DNA of 35,206 bases from assembly GCA_003555145.1 (NCBI GenBank), contig PWID01000170.1:1-35206 (forward strand), given 5' to 3'. Position numbers and translations under genes: made by a program. This document shows, in pieces, positions 24,932 through 32,728 of the stretch (position 1 is its first letter; every line of letters begins with the position of its first letter). The DNA is from Balneolia bacterium. GTDB lineage: Bacteria > Bacteroidota > Rhodothermia > Balneolales > Cyclonatronaceae. The notes under the pieces were generated by a model. The model was not told the origin of the DNA and ran no database searches. It worked only from the letters and a program-made list of their open reading frames with translations.

Positions 24932-25651
24932 ATGACCTTCTCCTTTAGTGTTATCCTCATGCAGGTTTCTGCAGATTTGCAAAGTGAGGGCGCTTTTAGC
25001 CAGTTAGTACGATATTTTAACGAGGGTGGCCTGTTTATGTGGCCTGTACTCATTTGTGTGATCTTGGGACTGGCCATTTTCCTCGAGCGACTTGTAACTC
25101 TGAACCGCGCTGATATCGACACCAGACAGTTTATTGTGGACGTAAAAGAAGCCCTCGAAAATGGTGGAATTACAGCTGCTCAAGACTTATGTGCAAGTAC
25201 TCGTGGTCCTGTAGCCTCCGTTTTTAACGCTGGTCTTCTTCGTGCAGATGAAGGCTTTGAAGCTGCTGAAAAAGCCATTATATCTTACGGTTCTATCGAA
25301 ATGAGCTTCCTCGAAAGAGGACTTGTATGGTTGTCGCTATTTATTGCACTTGCCCCAATGATTGGATTTACCGGTACGGTAATTGGTATGGTTGAAGCTT
25401 TCGATGCTATCGAGAGCGCCGGCGATATCTCTCCAAGTATTGTAGCCGGTGGTATTAAAACTGCGCTCCTTACAACACTGGCCGGTCTGATCGGTGCTAT
25501 TATCCTTCAGGTAGGCTATAACTATTGCGTATCCAAAATCGACCGTCTTGTTGTTGACATGGAAGAAAGCTCAATAGTTCTTATCGATTCTATTTCAAAC
25601 CTTGAAAAAGGTAAGCCGATTACTGACATACCTGCAACACCGAGCGAGTAA
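24932..25651 (+). CDS. MotA/TolQ/ExbB proton-channel family protein
   Basis: This is an inner-membrane proton-channel subunit that, with ExbD-type partners, converts proton motive force into work on the outer membrane. The 239 residues show a first membrane helix near 35-52 (MWPVLICVILGLAIFLERL), a cytoplasmic domain of about 80 residues, and two further helices. FIALAPMIGFTGTVIGMVEAF (about 138-158) and AGGIKTALLTTLAGLIGAI carry the conserved Thr residues lining the channel. The start is the ATG at 24932; an in-frame Met at residue 10 is an alternative. It is separated from the next gene by a GC-rich hairpin, which could let it be made in excess over its partners, as ExbB pentamers require. 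Confidence 0.93.
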   Translation: MTFSFSVILMQVSADLQSEGAFSQLVRYFNEGGLFMWPVLICVILGLAIFLERLVTLNRADIDTRQFIVDVKEALENGGITAAQDLCASTRGPVASVFNAGLLRADEGFEAAEKAIISYGSIEMSFLERGLVWLSLFIALAPMIGFTGTVIGMVEAFDAIESAGDISPSIVAGGIKTALLTTLAGLIGAIILQVGYNYCVSKIDRLVVDMEESSIVLIDSISNLEKGKPITDIPATPSE

Positions 25652-25686
25652 ACTTAAAAGTAGCCGCTTTGATTATTAAGTGAACG

Positions 25687-25709
25687 GGCCGGGGTTAAAA
25701 GCCCCGGCC
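25687..25709 (+). other. GC-rich hairpin between exbB and the small membrane gene
   Basis: GGCCGGGG (25687-25694) pairs perfectly with CCCCGGCC (25702-25709) around a 7-base loop. No T-run follows, so it is unlikely to be a full terminator. It may stabilise or process the upstream exbB mRNA, or act as a weak terminator. Confidence 0.6.
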
Positions 25710-25783
25710 GGTTACTAAATCTCCGGTATACTTAGTTTAACTCTTCAATAACCGTCACGTAATCAATCAAATACATTACCATT

Positions 25784-26062
25784 ATGGAAGCTTTTTCCCA
25801 ATTTGCTCTCATCTTTACAATCGCCCTTTTGGTGATTTCTATACTGGGAGTTACTGTTTTTGGATTCAAAAACATTTTTCAGAGAAAACATAAGATTGGT
25901 CAGATTGCTTTTTTCTTCATTCCGGTTGCCGTTTTTGCAATCGCATACCTTGTTACAGGAATGATGGGAATTGCAGCTATTAATACACTGCTCATTATGA
26001 TCTCCCTTATGTTTCTTGGAATTTTGGTTTCAGGATCAAGAAGCCTTATCTCAAACTTTTAA
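25784..26062 (+). CDS. Small three-helix membrane protein of unknown function in the exbB-exbD cluster
   Basis: I do not recognise a named family. The 92-residue protein has three predicted membrane helices: about 5-27 (FALIFTIALLVISILGVTVF), 41-60 (IAFFFIPVAVFAIAYLVTG) and 62-83 (GIAAINTLLIMISLMFLGIL), joined by a short basic loop (QRKHKIGQ). It has no polar catalytic motif. It lies between the ExbB-like and the first ExbD-like gene, 18 bases before the latter, so it is probably an accessory membrane partner of the motor. It does not look like a diverged ExbD: it lacks the N-terminal helix with Asp and the periplasmic domain. Confidence 0.75.
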   Translation: MEAFSQFALIFTIALLVISILGVTVFGFKNIFQRKHKIGQIAFFFIPVAVFAIAYLVTGMMGIAAINTLLIMISLMFLGILVSGSRSLISNF

Positions 26063-26080
26063 ACAGAGGAACTCACCAAT

Positions 26081-26629
26081 ATGCTTAAAAAGAAAAGACC
26101 AAGAGAAGGAGCTGAAATACCATCTTCATCTCTCGCGGATATTGCGTTTCTTTTGCTGGTGTTCTTTCTCGTTGTTACCACTATCGACGTTGATACCGGT
26201 ATCGGCCTGGTGTTACCACCTCCGCCAGACCCGGAACAGCCACCACCCGAAGTTCGTGAGCGTAACATGCTTACTATCCTGATGAATGCTCAGGGAGCTA
26301 TTCTTATTAATGAAGAGCGTGCTTCTGTTCAGGACGTACAAGACCGCGTATTTCGCCATGTAACAAATAATGGTGAAAATCCGAATCTGTCTGAATCACC
26401 ACAGCAGGCTGTGGTCTCCATTAAAACGGATCGCCAAACCGAGTACGAGCGCTTTGTAGAAATGCTCGATGAAGTTATTGGCGCTTACCGCAGCATTTGG
26501 AGCACTGAAGCCAGACAGTTGGGCTACCGCGATTATCTTCAATACCGGACTGTTGAGGGCGAACCAAACCCAATCAGACGTCAGTTCCCGATGAACATCT
26601 CGCTGGCAGAACCTGATCCTGGATCTTAA
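26081..26629 (+). CDS. ExbD/TolR family protein (first copy)
   Basis: The 182 residues have the ExbD/TolR layout: a short basic cytoplasmic tail, one membrane helix (about 18-36) with the essential protonatable Asp20 (SSLADIAFLLLVFFLVV), then a periplasmic domain. A Pro-rich spacer (LPPPPDPEQPPPE, about 49-61) may work as a rigid stalk. The C-terminal 50 residues (about 135-182) are an extension beyond the usual periplasmic fold. GAGGAA lies 11 bases before the ATG. The second ExbD-like gene follows 20 bases later. Confidence 0.93.
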   Translation: MLKKKRPREGAEIPSSSLADIAFLLLVFFLVVTTIDVDTGIGLVLPPPPDPEQPPPEVRERNMLTILMNAQGAILINEERASVQDVQDRVFRHVTNNGENPNLSESPQQAVVSIKTDRQTEYERFVEMLDEVIGAYRSIWSTEARQLGYRDYLQYRTVEGEPNPIRRQFPMNISLAEPDPGS

Positions 26630-26649
26630 ACCTCAAATTGTACTAAACT

Positions 26650-27117
26650 ATGGCACATTTTAAAAAGAAACAGTCAGGTACGAGTCAGGAAATACCGACT
26701 ACATCCATGCCGGATATTATCTTTATCCTTTTGATTTTCTTCATGGTTGTAACGGTACTTCGCGAGGTTGAGCTTCTTGTTCGCCAGGATCTGACCGACG
26801 CTGAAAATATCGAACGTATTGAGGAGAAACGCCTTGTAAGCTATATTTACGTTGGCCCTCAGGTAGTCGCTCCGGGTGTGTACGGAGATACACGCGTTCA
26901 GGTTGATGATGCACTCGTCGATCCAAACGACTTCAGAGCAATTCAGAACGTAATGAGACAAAGACGAACAGACGAACCACGTCTTATTGTTTCTCTTCGC
27001 GTGGATTATGAGTCGGAAATGGGTATCGTAAGCGACATCAAACAAGAGCTCAGGCTCGCTGATGCGCTTCGTATCAACTATTCGACTCGTCGCGCCGAAG
27101 GTGCTACAGAGCTCTAA
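26650..27117 (+). CDS. ExbD/TolR family protein (second copy)
   Basis: The 155-residue protein has the same layout as its neighbour, with membrane Asp22 in MPDIIFILLIFFMVVT and a periplasmic domain ending in a sequence with SDIKQELRLADALRINYS, the family's C-terminal helix-strand unit. Sequence identity to the first copy is low outside the helix, so the two probably form a heterodimer or have distinct partners. It lacks the Pro-rich spacer. A terminator lies just downstream. Confidence 0.93.
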   Translation: MAHFKKKQSGTSQEIPTTSMPDIIFILLIFFMVVTVLREVELLVRQDLTDAENIERIEEKRLVSYIYVGPQVVAPGVYGDTRVQVDDALVDPNDFRAIQNVMRQRRTDEPRLIVSLRVDYESEMGIVSDIKQELRLADALRINYSTRRAEGATEL

Positions 27118-27150
27118 GCTGATCTGAAACTCAGTTTTATTCGAACCTGC

Positions 27151-27185
27151 AAAAGGCTGTTCATTCCGTGGACAGCCTTTTCTGT
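27151..27185 (+). terminator. Terminator of the exbB-exbD cluster
   Basis: AAAAGGCTGTTC (27151-27162) pairs with the segment 27170-27181 with one G-U pair, followed by a short T-rich tail (tct). Confidence 0.85.
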
Positions 27186-27218
27186 TATACAAAAGTATTA
27201 ATTTAAAAATTACCGGCC

Positions 27219-28253
27219 ATGCCGGAAGCTTCACGTATGGAACAAAACACTTTTACACCCATCGAAACTATTGGCCGGAAGGCTTTAATAAGCAAAATTG
27301 CTTCCCGGTTTGAACGCCACGGTGAAGGCCTTGTATTCGGAATCGGAGATGATGCCGCCGTACTAGATACCAATCGTCAGGGACATCCGCTCTTAAGTTC
27401 TGAAATCTATTCAGAAGGCGTGGATTTCGACTTAACCTACACTCCGTTGCAGCATCTTGGTTTTAAAACCGTATCCATGGCAATATCGGATATCTGTGCA
27501 ATGAACGGAACGCCGGAGTTTATCCTCATCAACCTTTCCCTTACAAATAAGATTTCGGTAGAGATGGTTGAGTTATTTTATGATGGCGTGAAGCGTGCCT
27601 GCGATCAGTATGGCGTTCAGCTGGCAGGTGGGGACCTTGCTGCTGCTCAGTCTGCAATGAGCGTTTCTGTGATGGTTTACGGGTCAGCAAAACAAACCGT
27701 GTATCGTTCAGGAGCTAATGCAGGAGATGCTATTTGTATAACCGGAGATCTGGGCGGAGCCAGCTGTGGTCTTATGATTCTCTTACGCGAGAAGCTGCAC
27801 TTCGATTCTTCAGAAGAAACGGTTTTAGATCCGGATTTGACACCATTTGAGTACGTTGTACGGCGTCAGCTTGTACCCGAGGCAAGAGTAGATTGTATCA
27901 AAAGCTTTGAAACTGCTGAAATTGTGCCAACTTCGATGTCTGATATAACCAAAGGACTCAGTACTACTCTAAACGAGATGATGGTTGCATCCGGTACGGG
28001 TTGTAAGATTTTTGAGGCTGCTTTACCAGTGAGCCCGGATACACGGCATGCAGCCGATGAACTCGAAAAAGACATCGATACTTTCTTATTGTATGGTGGG
28101 GAAGACGCCGAGCTGATCTTTACGCTGCCAGAAGAAGACGTAAAGAAGTTTAGTGATCTTTTCAAAGACTTCGTTGTGGTTGGCAAGGTTGAAGCAAAAT
28201 CACACGGCATTAAAATGCAAACTGCCGAAGGCCATCTTATGACGCTTACCTGA
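27219..28253 (+). CDS. thiL: Thiamine-monophosphate kinase
   Basis: It phosphorylates thiamine phosphate to thiamine diphosphate with ATP. The 344 residues have the AIRS/PurM-type fold: FGIGDDAAVLD near 40-50 (metal and ATP binding), AISDICAMNGTP near 88-99, QLAGGDLA near 135-142 and GDAICITGDLGGASCG near 168-183. The usual C-terminal (D)ISDGL motif reads DITKGL here (about residue 242), with Ser-Asp replaced by Thr-Lys. The start is the ATG at 27219; the ATG at 27237 is an equally plausible alternative. Neighbours offer no thiamine context. Confidence 0.92.
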   Translation: MPEASRMEQNTFTPIETIGRKALISKIASRFERHGEGLVFGIGDDAAVLDTNRQGHPLLSSEIYSEGVDFDLTYTPLQHLGFKTVSMAISDICAMNGTPEFILINLSLTNKISVEMVELFYDGVKRACDQYGVQLAGGDLAAAQSAMSVSVMVYGSAKQTVYRSGANAGDAICITGDLGGASCGLMILLREKLHFDSSEETVLDPDLTPFEYVVRRQLVPEARVDCIKSFETAEIVPTSMSDITKGLSTTLNEMMVASGTGCKIFEAALPVSPDTRHAADELEKDIDTFLLYGGEDAELIFTLPEEDVKKFSDLFKDFVVVGKVEAKSHGIKMQTAEGHLMTLT

Positions 28254-28436
28254 TTGCATCAGGAATGCATATTGCCGGGTTAGTGTTAAAACGCAGACAT
28301 CAGAAATTGGCCACATATATTCGTATATTTAGAAGCTGATCTATGTTGCAAAGAACGATTACAGTGCTAATAATTAGAGCATTCGTACGTTTTTAACATC
28401 ACATATTATTCTACATTTCAACAATCCTTACGGTTA

Positions 28437-30605
28437 ATGTCAGAGAAGAAACCTAACGAGACACAAAAAGACGATCAAAAGACAAAAGGGCCACGTTTTC
28501 CTATATGGATTTACGTTGCTATACTTGTTGGTCTTATAACTATTCAAATTTTTGCCTTTTCTCAGGATCATTCTACCCGGGTTGAGTACAGTGAGTTTTT
28601 GAACCAGGTAAAGCAGGGATGGGTAGAAAAAGTTACTATTGTTAATGGTGTACAGATTGAAGGTGTTTATCGTCATTCTGCCGTAGAAGCCGGACATGTA
28701 GGCAGCCTGCCCGACGAAGAAAGTCCCAGATGGCTGGCTTCGAGCCCGGATGCAGGAAATAAGTTTACTGCCACCATGATAGAGGGTGATGAGCTTCGCC
28801 CTTTGCTCGACGAGCATGATGTTATCTACGATGCCCGAATCGATGAAAACTGGTTCGGCAGTCTATTTATCTGGCTAATACCCATTGGTCTGATTATTCT
28901 GTTCTGGATTTTTATTTTCAAGCGTATGAATCCGGGGCAACAAGTACTGAACATCGGGAAGAATAAAGCGTCTCTGTACGATAAACAAAGCGAAAATAAA
29001 GTAACGTTTGCTGATGTAGCTGGCCTCGAGGAAGCAAAAGAGGAAGTTGAAGAAGTCGTGGAATTTCTTCGCAACCCTAAAAAATTCTCTACCCTTGGTG
29101 GTAATATCCCTAAAGGTGTGCTTCTTGTGGGCCCACCGGGTACGGGTAAAACCCTGATGGCAAAAGCTACAGCCGGTGAAGCAGATGTACCGTTTTTTAG
29201 CCTTAGCGGTTCTGACTTCGTGGAAATGTTTGTAGGTGTTGGTGCAGCCCGTGTTCGGGATTTATTCAAGCAGGCTAAGGAAAAAGCACCATGCATAATT
29301 TTTATTGATGAGATTGATGCTATAGGTCGCAGCCGCGGGAAGAATGCCATGGCTGCTTCTAACGATGAGCGCGAGAATACGCTAAACCAGCTTCTGTCCG
29401 AAATGGATGGCTTTAATACGGAAAAAGGCGTCATTATTATGGCAGCTACAAACCGTGCAGATATTCTCGATTCTGCACTCCTTCGCCCGGGACGTTTCGA
29501 CCGCCAAATCTTAATTGATCGGCCCGATCTTAAGGGGCGTCAAGCTGTGCTGAAAGTTCACATGGCCAAGATTAAGGTATCAGACGATATCGATTCTCAT
29601 ATGCTGGCATCACAAACGCCCGGATTTGCAGGTGCAGAACTTGCTAATATGTGTAACGAGGCAGCACTGCTTGCTGCCAGACGCGATAAAAAGCAGGTTG
29701 AGATGATTGACTTCCAGGATGCCATTGAACGCGTTGTGGCGGGTCTGGAGAAGAAAAATAAGATCATCAGCCCGAACGAGCGTAAAATTGTGGCTTACCA
29801 TGAGTCGGGCCATGCTATTGTTGGCTGGTATCTTGAGCATACCGATCCTGTTCTTAAAGTATCGATTGTTCCGCGTGGGCTTGCTGCACTTGGCTACACG
29901 CTTCAAACTCCTACGGAAGACCGTTTTCTGATGACCACTGAAGAGCTTTCTGATCGTATCTGCGCGCTGCTTGGCGGACGTGTTGCCGAAGATATAGTAT
30001 TCGGCAGAGTATCCACCGGAGCACAGAACGACCTGGAGCGCATTACCAATATGGCCATGTCGATGGTTACCGTTTATGGTATGAGTGAGAAAATCGGGAA
30101 TATTTCTTACTACGATTCCCAGAATGATGGCGGCATGTACGGCTTCAACAAGAAATACTCGGAGCATACAGCCCAGCTGATCGATGAAGAAATCAAAAAG
30201 ATTGTTGCGGATTGCTATAAGCGAACAAAAGAACTCTTGCTTAAGCATAGAGATACAATGACCAAGATGGCAGAAACGCTGCTCGAAAAAGAGATTCTTG
30301 GTTCCGCAGACCTCGTTGAAATGCTTGGTGATCGTCCACACGGAAATTACCCCATTAGTAAGGCAAGTATTGCTAAAAAGGCCGAAGAGGCCGAAAAGAA
30401 AGAAAAAGCCAAAAAAGCTGAAGCTGATAAAGAAGATGATTCTTCAGAGGCCGAAGAAACTGAAAATACGTCTGGAAACCCTAACTCTGTATCTTCAAAC
30501 GGAACCGGTAAGGGTGAAATTGAAACAGAGATTAAGACAGACGATTCAAAGTCAGATAACATTGATTCTGAAATTGAAAAAAACAAGGGTACTGATAAGC
30601 AGTAA
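28437..30605 (+). CDS. ftsH: ATP-dependent zinc metalloprotease FtsH
   Basis: This membrane-bound AAA+ protease degrades misfolded membrane proteins and short-lived regulators. The 722 residues contain membrane helices at about 23-41 and 141-162 around a periplasmic domain, a Walker A GPPGTGKT at 232-239, the pore loop FVGVGAA near 265, a Walker B FIDEID at 289-294, the second region of homology with [20 protein letters not shown], and the zinc motif HESGH at 455-459. After about residue 640 the protein ends in a low-complexity tail rich in Lys, Glu and Ser ([17 protein letters not shown] and further), longer than in E. coli FtsH. It is followed by a strong terminator. The 183-base gap before it holds no clear element. 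Confidence 0.97.
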   Translation: MSEKKPNETQKDDQKTKGPRFPIWIYVAILVGLITIQIFAFSQDHSTRVEYSEFLNQVKQGWVEKVTIVNGVQIEGVYRHSAVEAGHVGSLPDEESPRWLASSPDAGNKFTATMIEGDELRPLLDEHDVIYDARIDENWFGSLFIWLIPIGLIILFWIFIFKRMNPGQQVLNIGKNKASLYDKQSENKVTFADVAGLEEAKEEVEEVVEFLRNPKKFSTLGGNIPKGVLLVGPPGTGKTLMAKATAGEADVPFFSLSGSDFVEMFVGVGAARVRDLFKQAKEKAPCIIFIDEIDAIGRSRGKNAMAASNDERENTLNQLLSEMDGFNTEKGVIIMAATNRADILDSALLRPGRFDRQILIDRPDLKGRQAVLKVHMAKIKVSDDIDSHMLASQTPGFAGAELANMCNEAALLAARRDKKQVEMIDFQDAIERVVAGLEKKNKIISPNERKIVAYHESGHAIVGWYLEHTDPVLKVSIVPRGLAALGYTLQTPTEDRFLMTTEELSDRICALLGGRVAEDIVFGRVSTGAQNDLERITNMAMSMVTVYGMSEKIGNISYYDSQNDGGMYGFNKKYSEHTAQLIDEEIKKIVADCYKRTKELLLKHRDTMTKMAETLLEKEILGSADLVEMLGDRPHGNYPISKASIAKKAEEAEKKEKAKKAEADKEDDSSEAEETENTSGNPNSVSSNGTGKGEIETEIKTDDSKSDNIDSEIEKNKGTDKQ

Positions 30606-30623
30606 TATACGTGGTGATTTATA

Positions 30624-30669
30624 GAAAGGGCCGTTGGAAAACTTCTTTCCGACGGCCCTTTCTTTTTTT
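30624..30669 (+). terminator. Terminator of ftsH
   Basis: A stem of about 17 bp (30624-30640 with 30646-30662, one G-U pair) closes a 5-base loop and is followed by seven T residues. Confidence 0.93.
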
Positions 30670-30730
30670 GTTTAAATTAAACTCGTTAGAATAAATTCAT
30701 CCCTCAAAATAACTAACCCAACAACCTGTT

Positions 30731-31363
30731 ATGCCATTAATAAAACAAACTTCAATAGCGTTTTATGCCGCTATATTAATTGTTTTTCTTGCATCCTGTG
30801 GAAATAGTGATACAGAAACCCCAGAAAACTTGCAGCCTCAGCAGGAAGCTTCCGTATATGATTTATACATGGATAATCTACGAGCGGAGTGTGGTAATGC
30901 CTATGCGGGCAGCCTTACACTTGAGCCTGAGGGCGATGATATGCTCCAGGGTGATGAGCTCCTGATCGTGCATTTTCGTGAGTGTGACGAAGACGGTGTC
31001 ATCAAAGTGCCGTTTCATATTGAAACATCAGAAGGGGAATGGGACAGATCCAGAACCTGGATCTTTACCCGCACGGAAGATGGAATCGATCTTCGTCATG
31101 ATCACCGGGAAATGGATGGCAGCGAATCGGATTTCACCATGTACGGCGGCCCGACACATAACGAGCCGGATGCAAACGTAATGGAGTTTATTTCTTTTGA
31201 GCGTACCGAAGAAACCGGAATCTACAGAGGATGGCGTATTATTATTGAGCCGGGAGAGCGCTACGTGTATGGAACGCATAGAGGAGGAGAGTGGTCCTGG
31301 CGCGTGGATTTCGATTTAACTGAGGCTGTAGAAGCCCCACCGGCTCCGTGGGGACACGAGTAA
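30731..31363 (+). CDS. Putative lipoprotein of unknown function
   Basis: The 210-residue protein has a lipobox: a hydrophobic stretch then LASC at about residues 20-23, so the mature protein should be lipidated at Cys23. A short Glu/Gln-rich linker follows, and then an acidic beta-rich domain rich in Trp, Asp and Gly (for example DGIDLRHDHREMDGSESDF and GWRIIIEPGERYVYGTHR). The acidic DDM/DED residues and aromatic pattern suggest a small ligand-binding beta-barrel, but I do not recognise a named family. It lies behind its own terminator after ftsH and ends at a bidirectional one. Confidence 0.75.
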   Translation: MPLIKQTSIAFYAAILIVFLASCGNSDTETPENLQPQQEASVYDLYMDNLRAECGNAYAGSLTLEPEGDDMLQGDELLIVHFRECDEDGVIKVPFHIETSEGEWDRSRTWIFTRTEDGIDLRHDHREMDGSESDFTMYGGPTHNEPDANVMEFISFERTEETGIYRGWRIIIEPGERYVYGTHRGGEWSWRVDFDLTEAVEAPPAPWGHE

Positions 31364-31387
31364 ATTATCTGAAATATCCGGACATTA

Positions 31388-31422
31388 AAAAAGGCACTCT
31401 GTATTATTCGGAGTGCCTTTTT
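31388..31422. terminator. Bidirectional terminator between the lipoprotein and the DUF2805 gene
   Basis: AAAAAGGCACTC (31388-31399) pairs with GAGTGCCTTTTT (31411-31422). The flanking A- and T-runs let it work on both strands. Confidence 0.85.
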
Positions 31423-31530
31423 GCTTTTTAAGTAAACAACTACTTTTTTAGGATACTGCTCTTTCAGATACAGATAGTTTGTGAATTCCTATACACCGCC
31501 AAACTAAGATGTGTCTGAATAACGGTTGTT

Positions 31531-31791
31531 TTATTTTTGGCCGGGTGCCTTAAAGCGAATCACATCATCCTTTCGTAGTTTTCTGTGTTTGGTCGTTCTG
31601 CCGCTTACCCGTTTGCGCCACATTTTGAAACTGGACCGCTTCATATGTGTTCTCATTATTTCTCTAACTTCGTTCTCGTTGAGCCCAAACTGAAACTCGA
31701 TGGCCTCAAACGGAGTGCGGTCTTCCCATGCCATCTCGATGATTCTTGAGATGTCGCCTTCATTTAGTGAATCTTGCTTATTAGTAATCAT
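31531..31791 (-). CDS. Conserved DUF2805/TIGR03643-type protein
   Basis: The 86-residue protein has the family pattern: ISRIIEMAWEDRTPFEAIE, QFGLNENEVREIM, then SSFKMWRKRVSGRTTKHRKL. The middle part resembles a helix-turn-helix with the NEV helix and a basic C-terminus, which could fit DNA or RNA binding, but the family has no established function. It is divergent from the SDR gene at 31913. Confidence 0.88.
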   Translation of the reverse strand: MITNKQDSLNEGDISRIIEMAWEDRTPFEAIEFQFGLNENEVREIMRTHMKRSSFKMWRKRVSGRTTKHRKLRKDDVIRFKAPGQK

Positions 31792-31912
31792 ATGGCTTTT
31801 CTAACATTGCTATATGTGTTACCGTTCGGTCTTTTAACAGCTTGTTGAGGAACAAATAATCTCTTCGTACTGTTAGTTGAGCAAATCCCATTCACTAAAA
31901 AAGATTGATTTT

Positions 31913-32632
31913 ATGAAAGATCAGGTTGTATTGATAGTAGGCGGCTCAGGCGGAGTAGGTACTGCTTCGGCAAAATTATTCTCGAAGGCGGGCGCGAAGA
32001 TTGTACTCGCAGCACGTAATCGTGATAAAGCTGAGGCAACAGCAAAAGAAATTAACAGTAGCGGCGGCGAAGCTTACGTTATTGATGTAGATGTAACGGA
32101 TTCCGAATCCGTAGATAAAATGACCAGTGATGTAATTTCCGAGCTTGGTAAGGTTGATGTACTCATAAATGCATTTGGCCTTGGTGTGATTAAGCCTCTT
32201 CTCGATGTTGAGCCGGCAAACGCTAAAGAGGTGATCGATGTAAACGTTTACGGTACTTTTTTGGTCACCCGTTCTGTATTAAAGCACATGGCTGAAGCCA
32301 AAAGCGGCAAAGTGGTGATGATACCCGGAATACTAGGCAAAGCCGTGATGAGAGGGTCATCTGTTTATTCTGCCAGCAAGTTTGCTGTAACCGGCATGAC
32401 AAAAGCACTTGTTGATGAGCACAAGCGCAGCAACGTGAAGTTTACACTTATGTATCTAGGAGGCATAGATACGCCATTCTGGGACAGCGATATGATTGAT
32501 ATGAGAGTTCAGCGCGACAAAATGCTTACCACAGATGAAGTGGCAAAAGCGATTTATTACGCAATCAATCAGCCCGGTAACTCTGTGTTGAACGAAATTG
32601 TGATTCAGCCGGATTCTCACCAAATGGTGTAG
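31913..32632 (+). CDS. Short-chain dehydrogenase/reductase (catalytic Ser not conserved)
   Basis: The 239-residue protein has the classical SDR order: the cofactor loop GGSGGVGTA near residues 11-19 (TGxxxGxG variant), DVDVTDSESV near 57-66 for the adenine pocket, NAFG in place of NNAG near 86, and YSASK near 148-152. The usual catalytic Ser, 13 residues before the Tyr, falls on Gly in MIPGILGK, so the triad is altered. The Arg in the first segment (AARNRDKA) hints at NADP preference. I chose the ATG at 31913 because the family's beta strand starts a few residues later; an in-frame TTG at 31877 is less likely. Substrate unknown. It is convergent with lat through a shared terminator. Confidence 0.85.
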   Translation: MKDQVVLIVGGSGGVGTASAKLFSKAGAKIVLAARNRDKAEATAKEINSSGGEAYVIDVDVTDSESVDKMTSDVISELGKVDVLINAFGLGVIKPLLDVEPANAKEVIDVNVYGTFLVTRSVLKHMAEAKSGKVVMIPGILGKAVMRGSSVYSASKFAVTGMTKALVDEHKRSNVKFTLMYLGGIDTPFWDSDMIDMRVQRDKMLTTDEVAKAIYYAINQPGNSVLNEIVIQPDSHQMV

Positions 32633-32655
32633 ACCTTAAATATGAATCTGTCATA

Positions 32656-32692
32656 AAAAAGCCCCTCACTTTGCTAAAGTAAGGGGCTTTTT
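32656..32692. terminator. Bidirectional terminator between the SDR gene and lat
   Basis: AAAAAGCCCCT (32656-32666) pairs with AGGGGCTTTTT (32682-32692), extended by five inner pairs after one mismatch around a three-base loop. It carries A/T runs on both sides. Confidence 0.9.
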
Positions 32693-32728
32693 AGTTCTGT
32701 CTGTTTGAACAGGACCGGAAAATCTACA

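Noticed and set aside
26674-27234. 186-residue minus-strand frame opposite the second exbD
   Set aside because: It shadows a clear ExbD gene, and its start lies in the thiL leader. No domain is visible.
28826-29434. 202-residue minus-strand frame opposite ftsH (and 243 residues at 29610-30341)
   Set aside because: Long antisense frames over a strongly conserved gene; low-complexity composition, no recognisable motif, no leader or terminator of their own.
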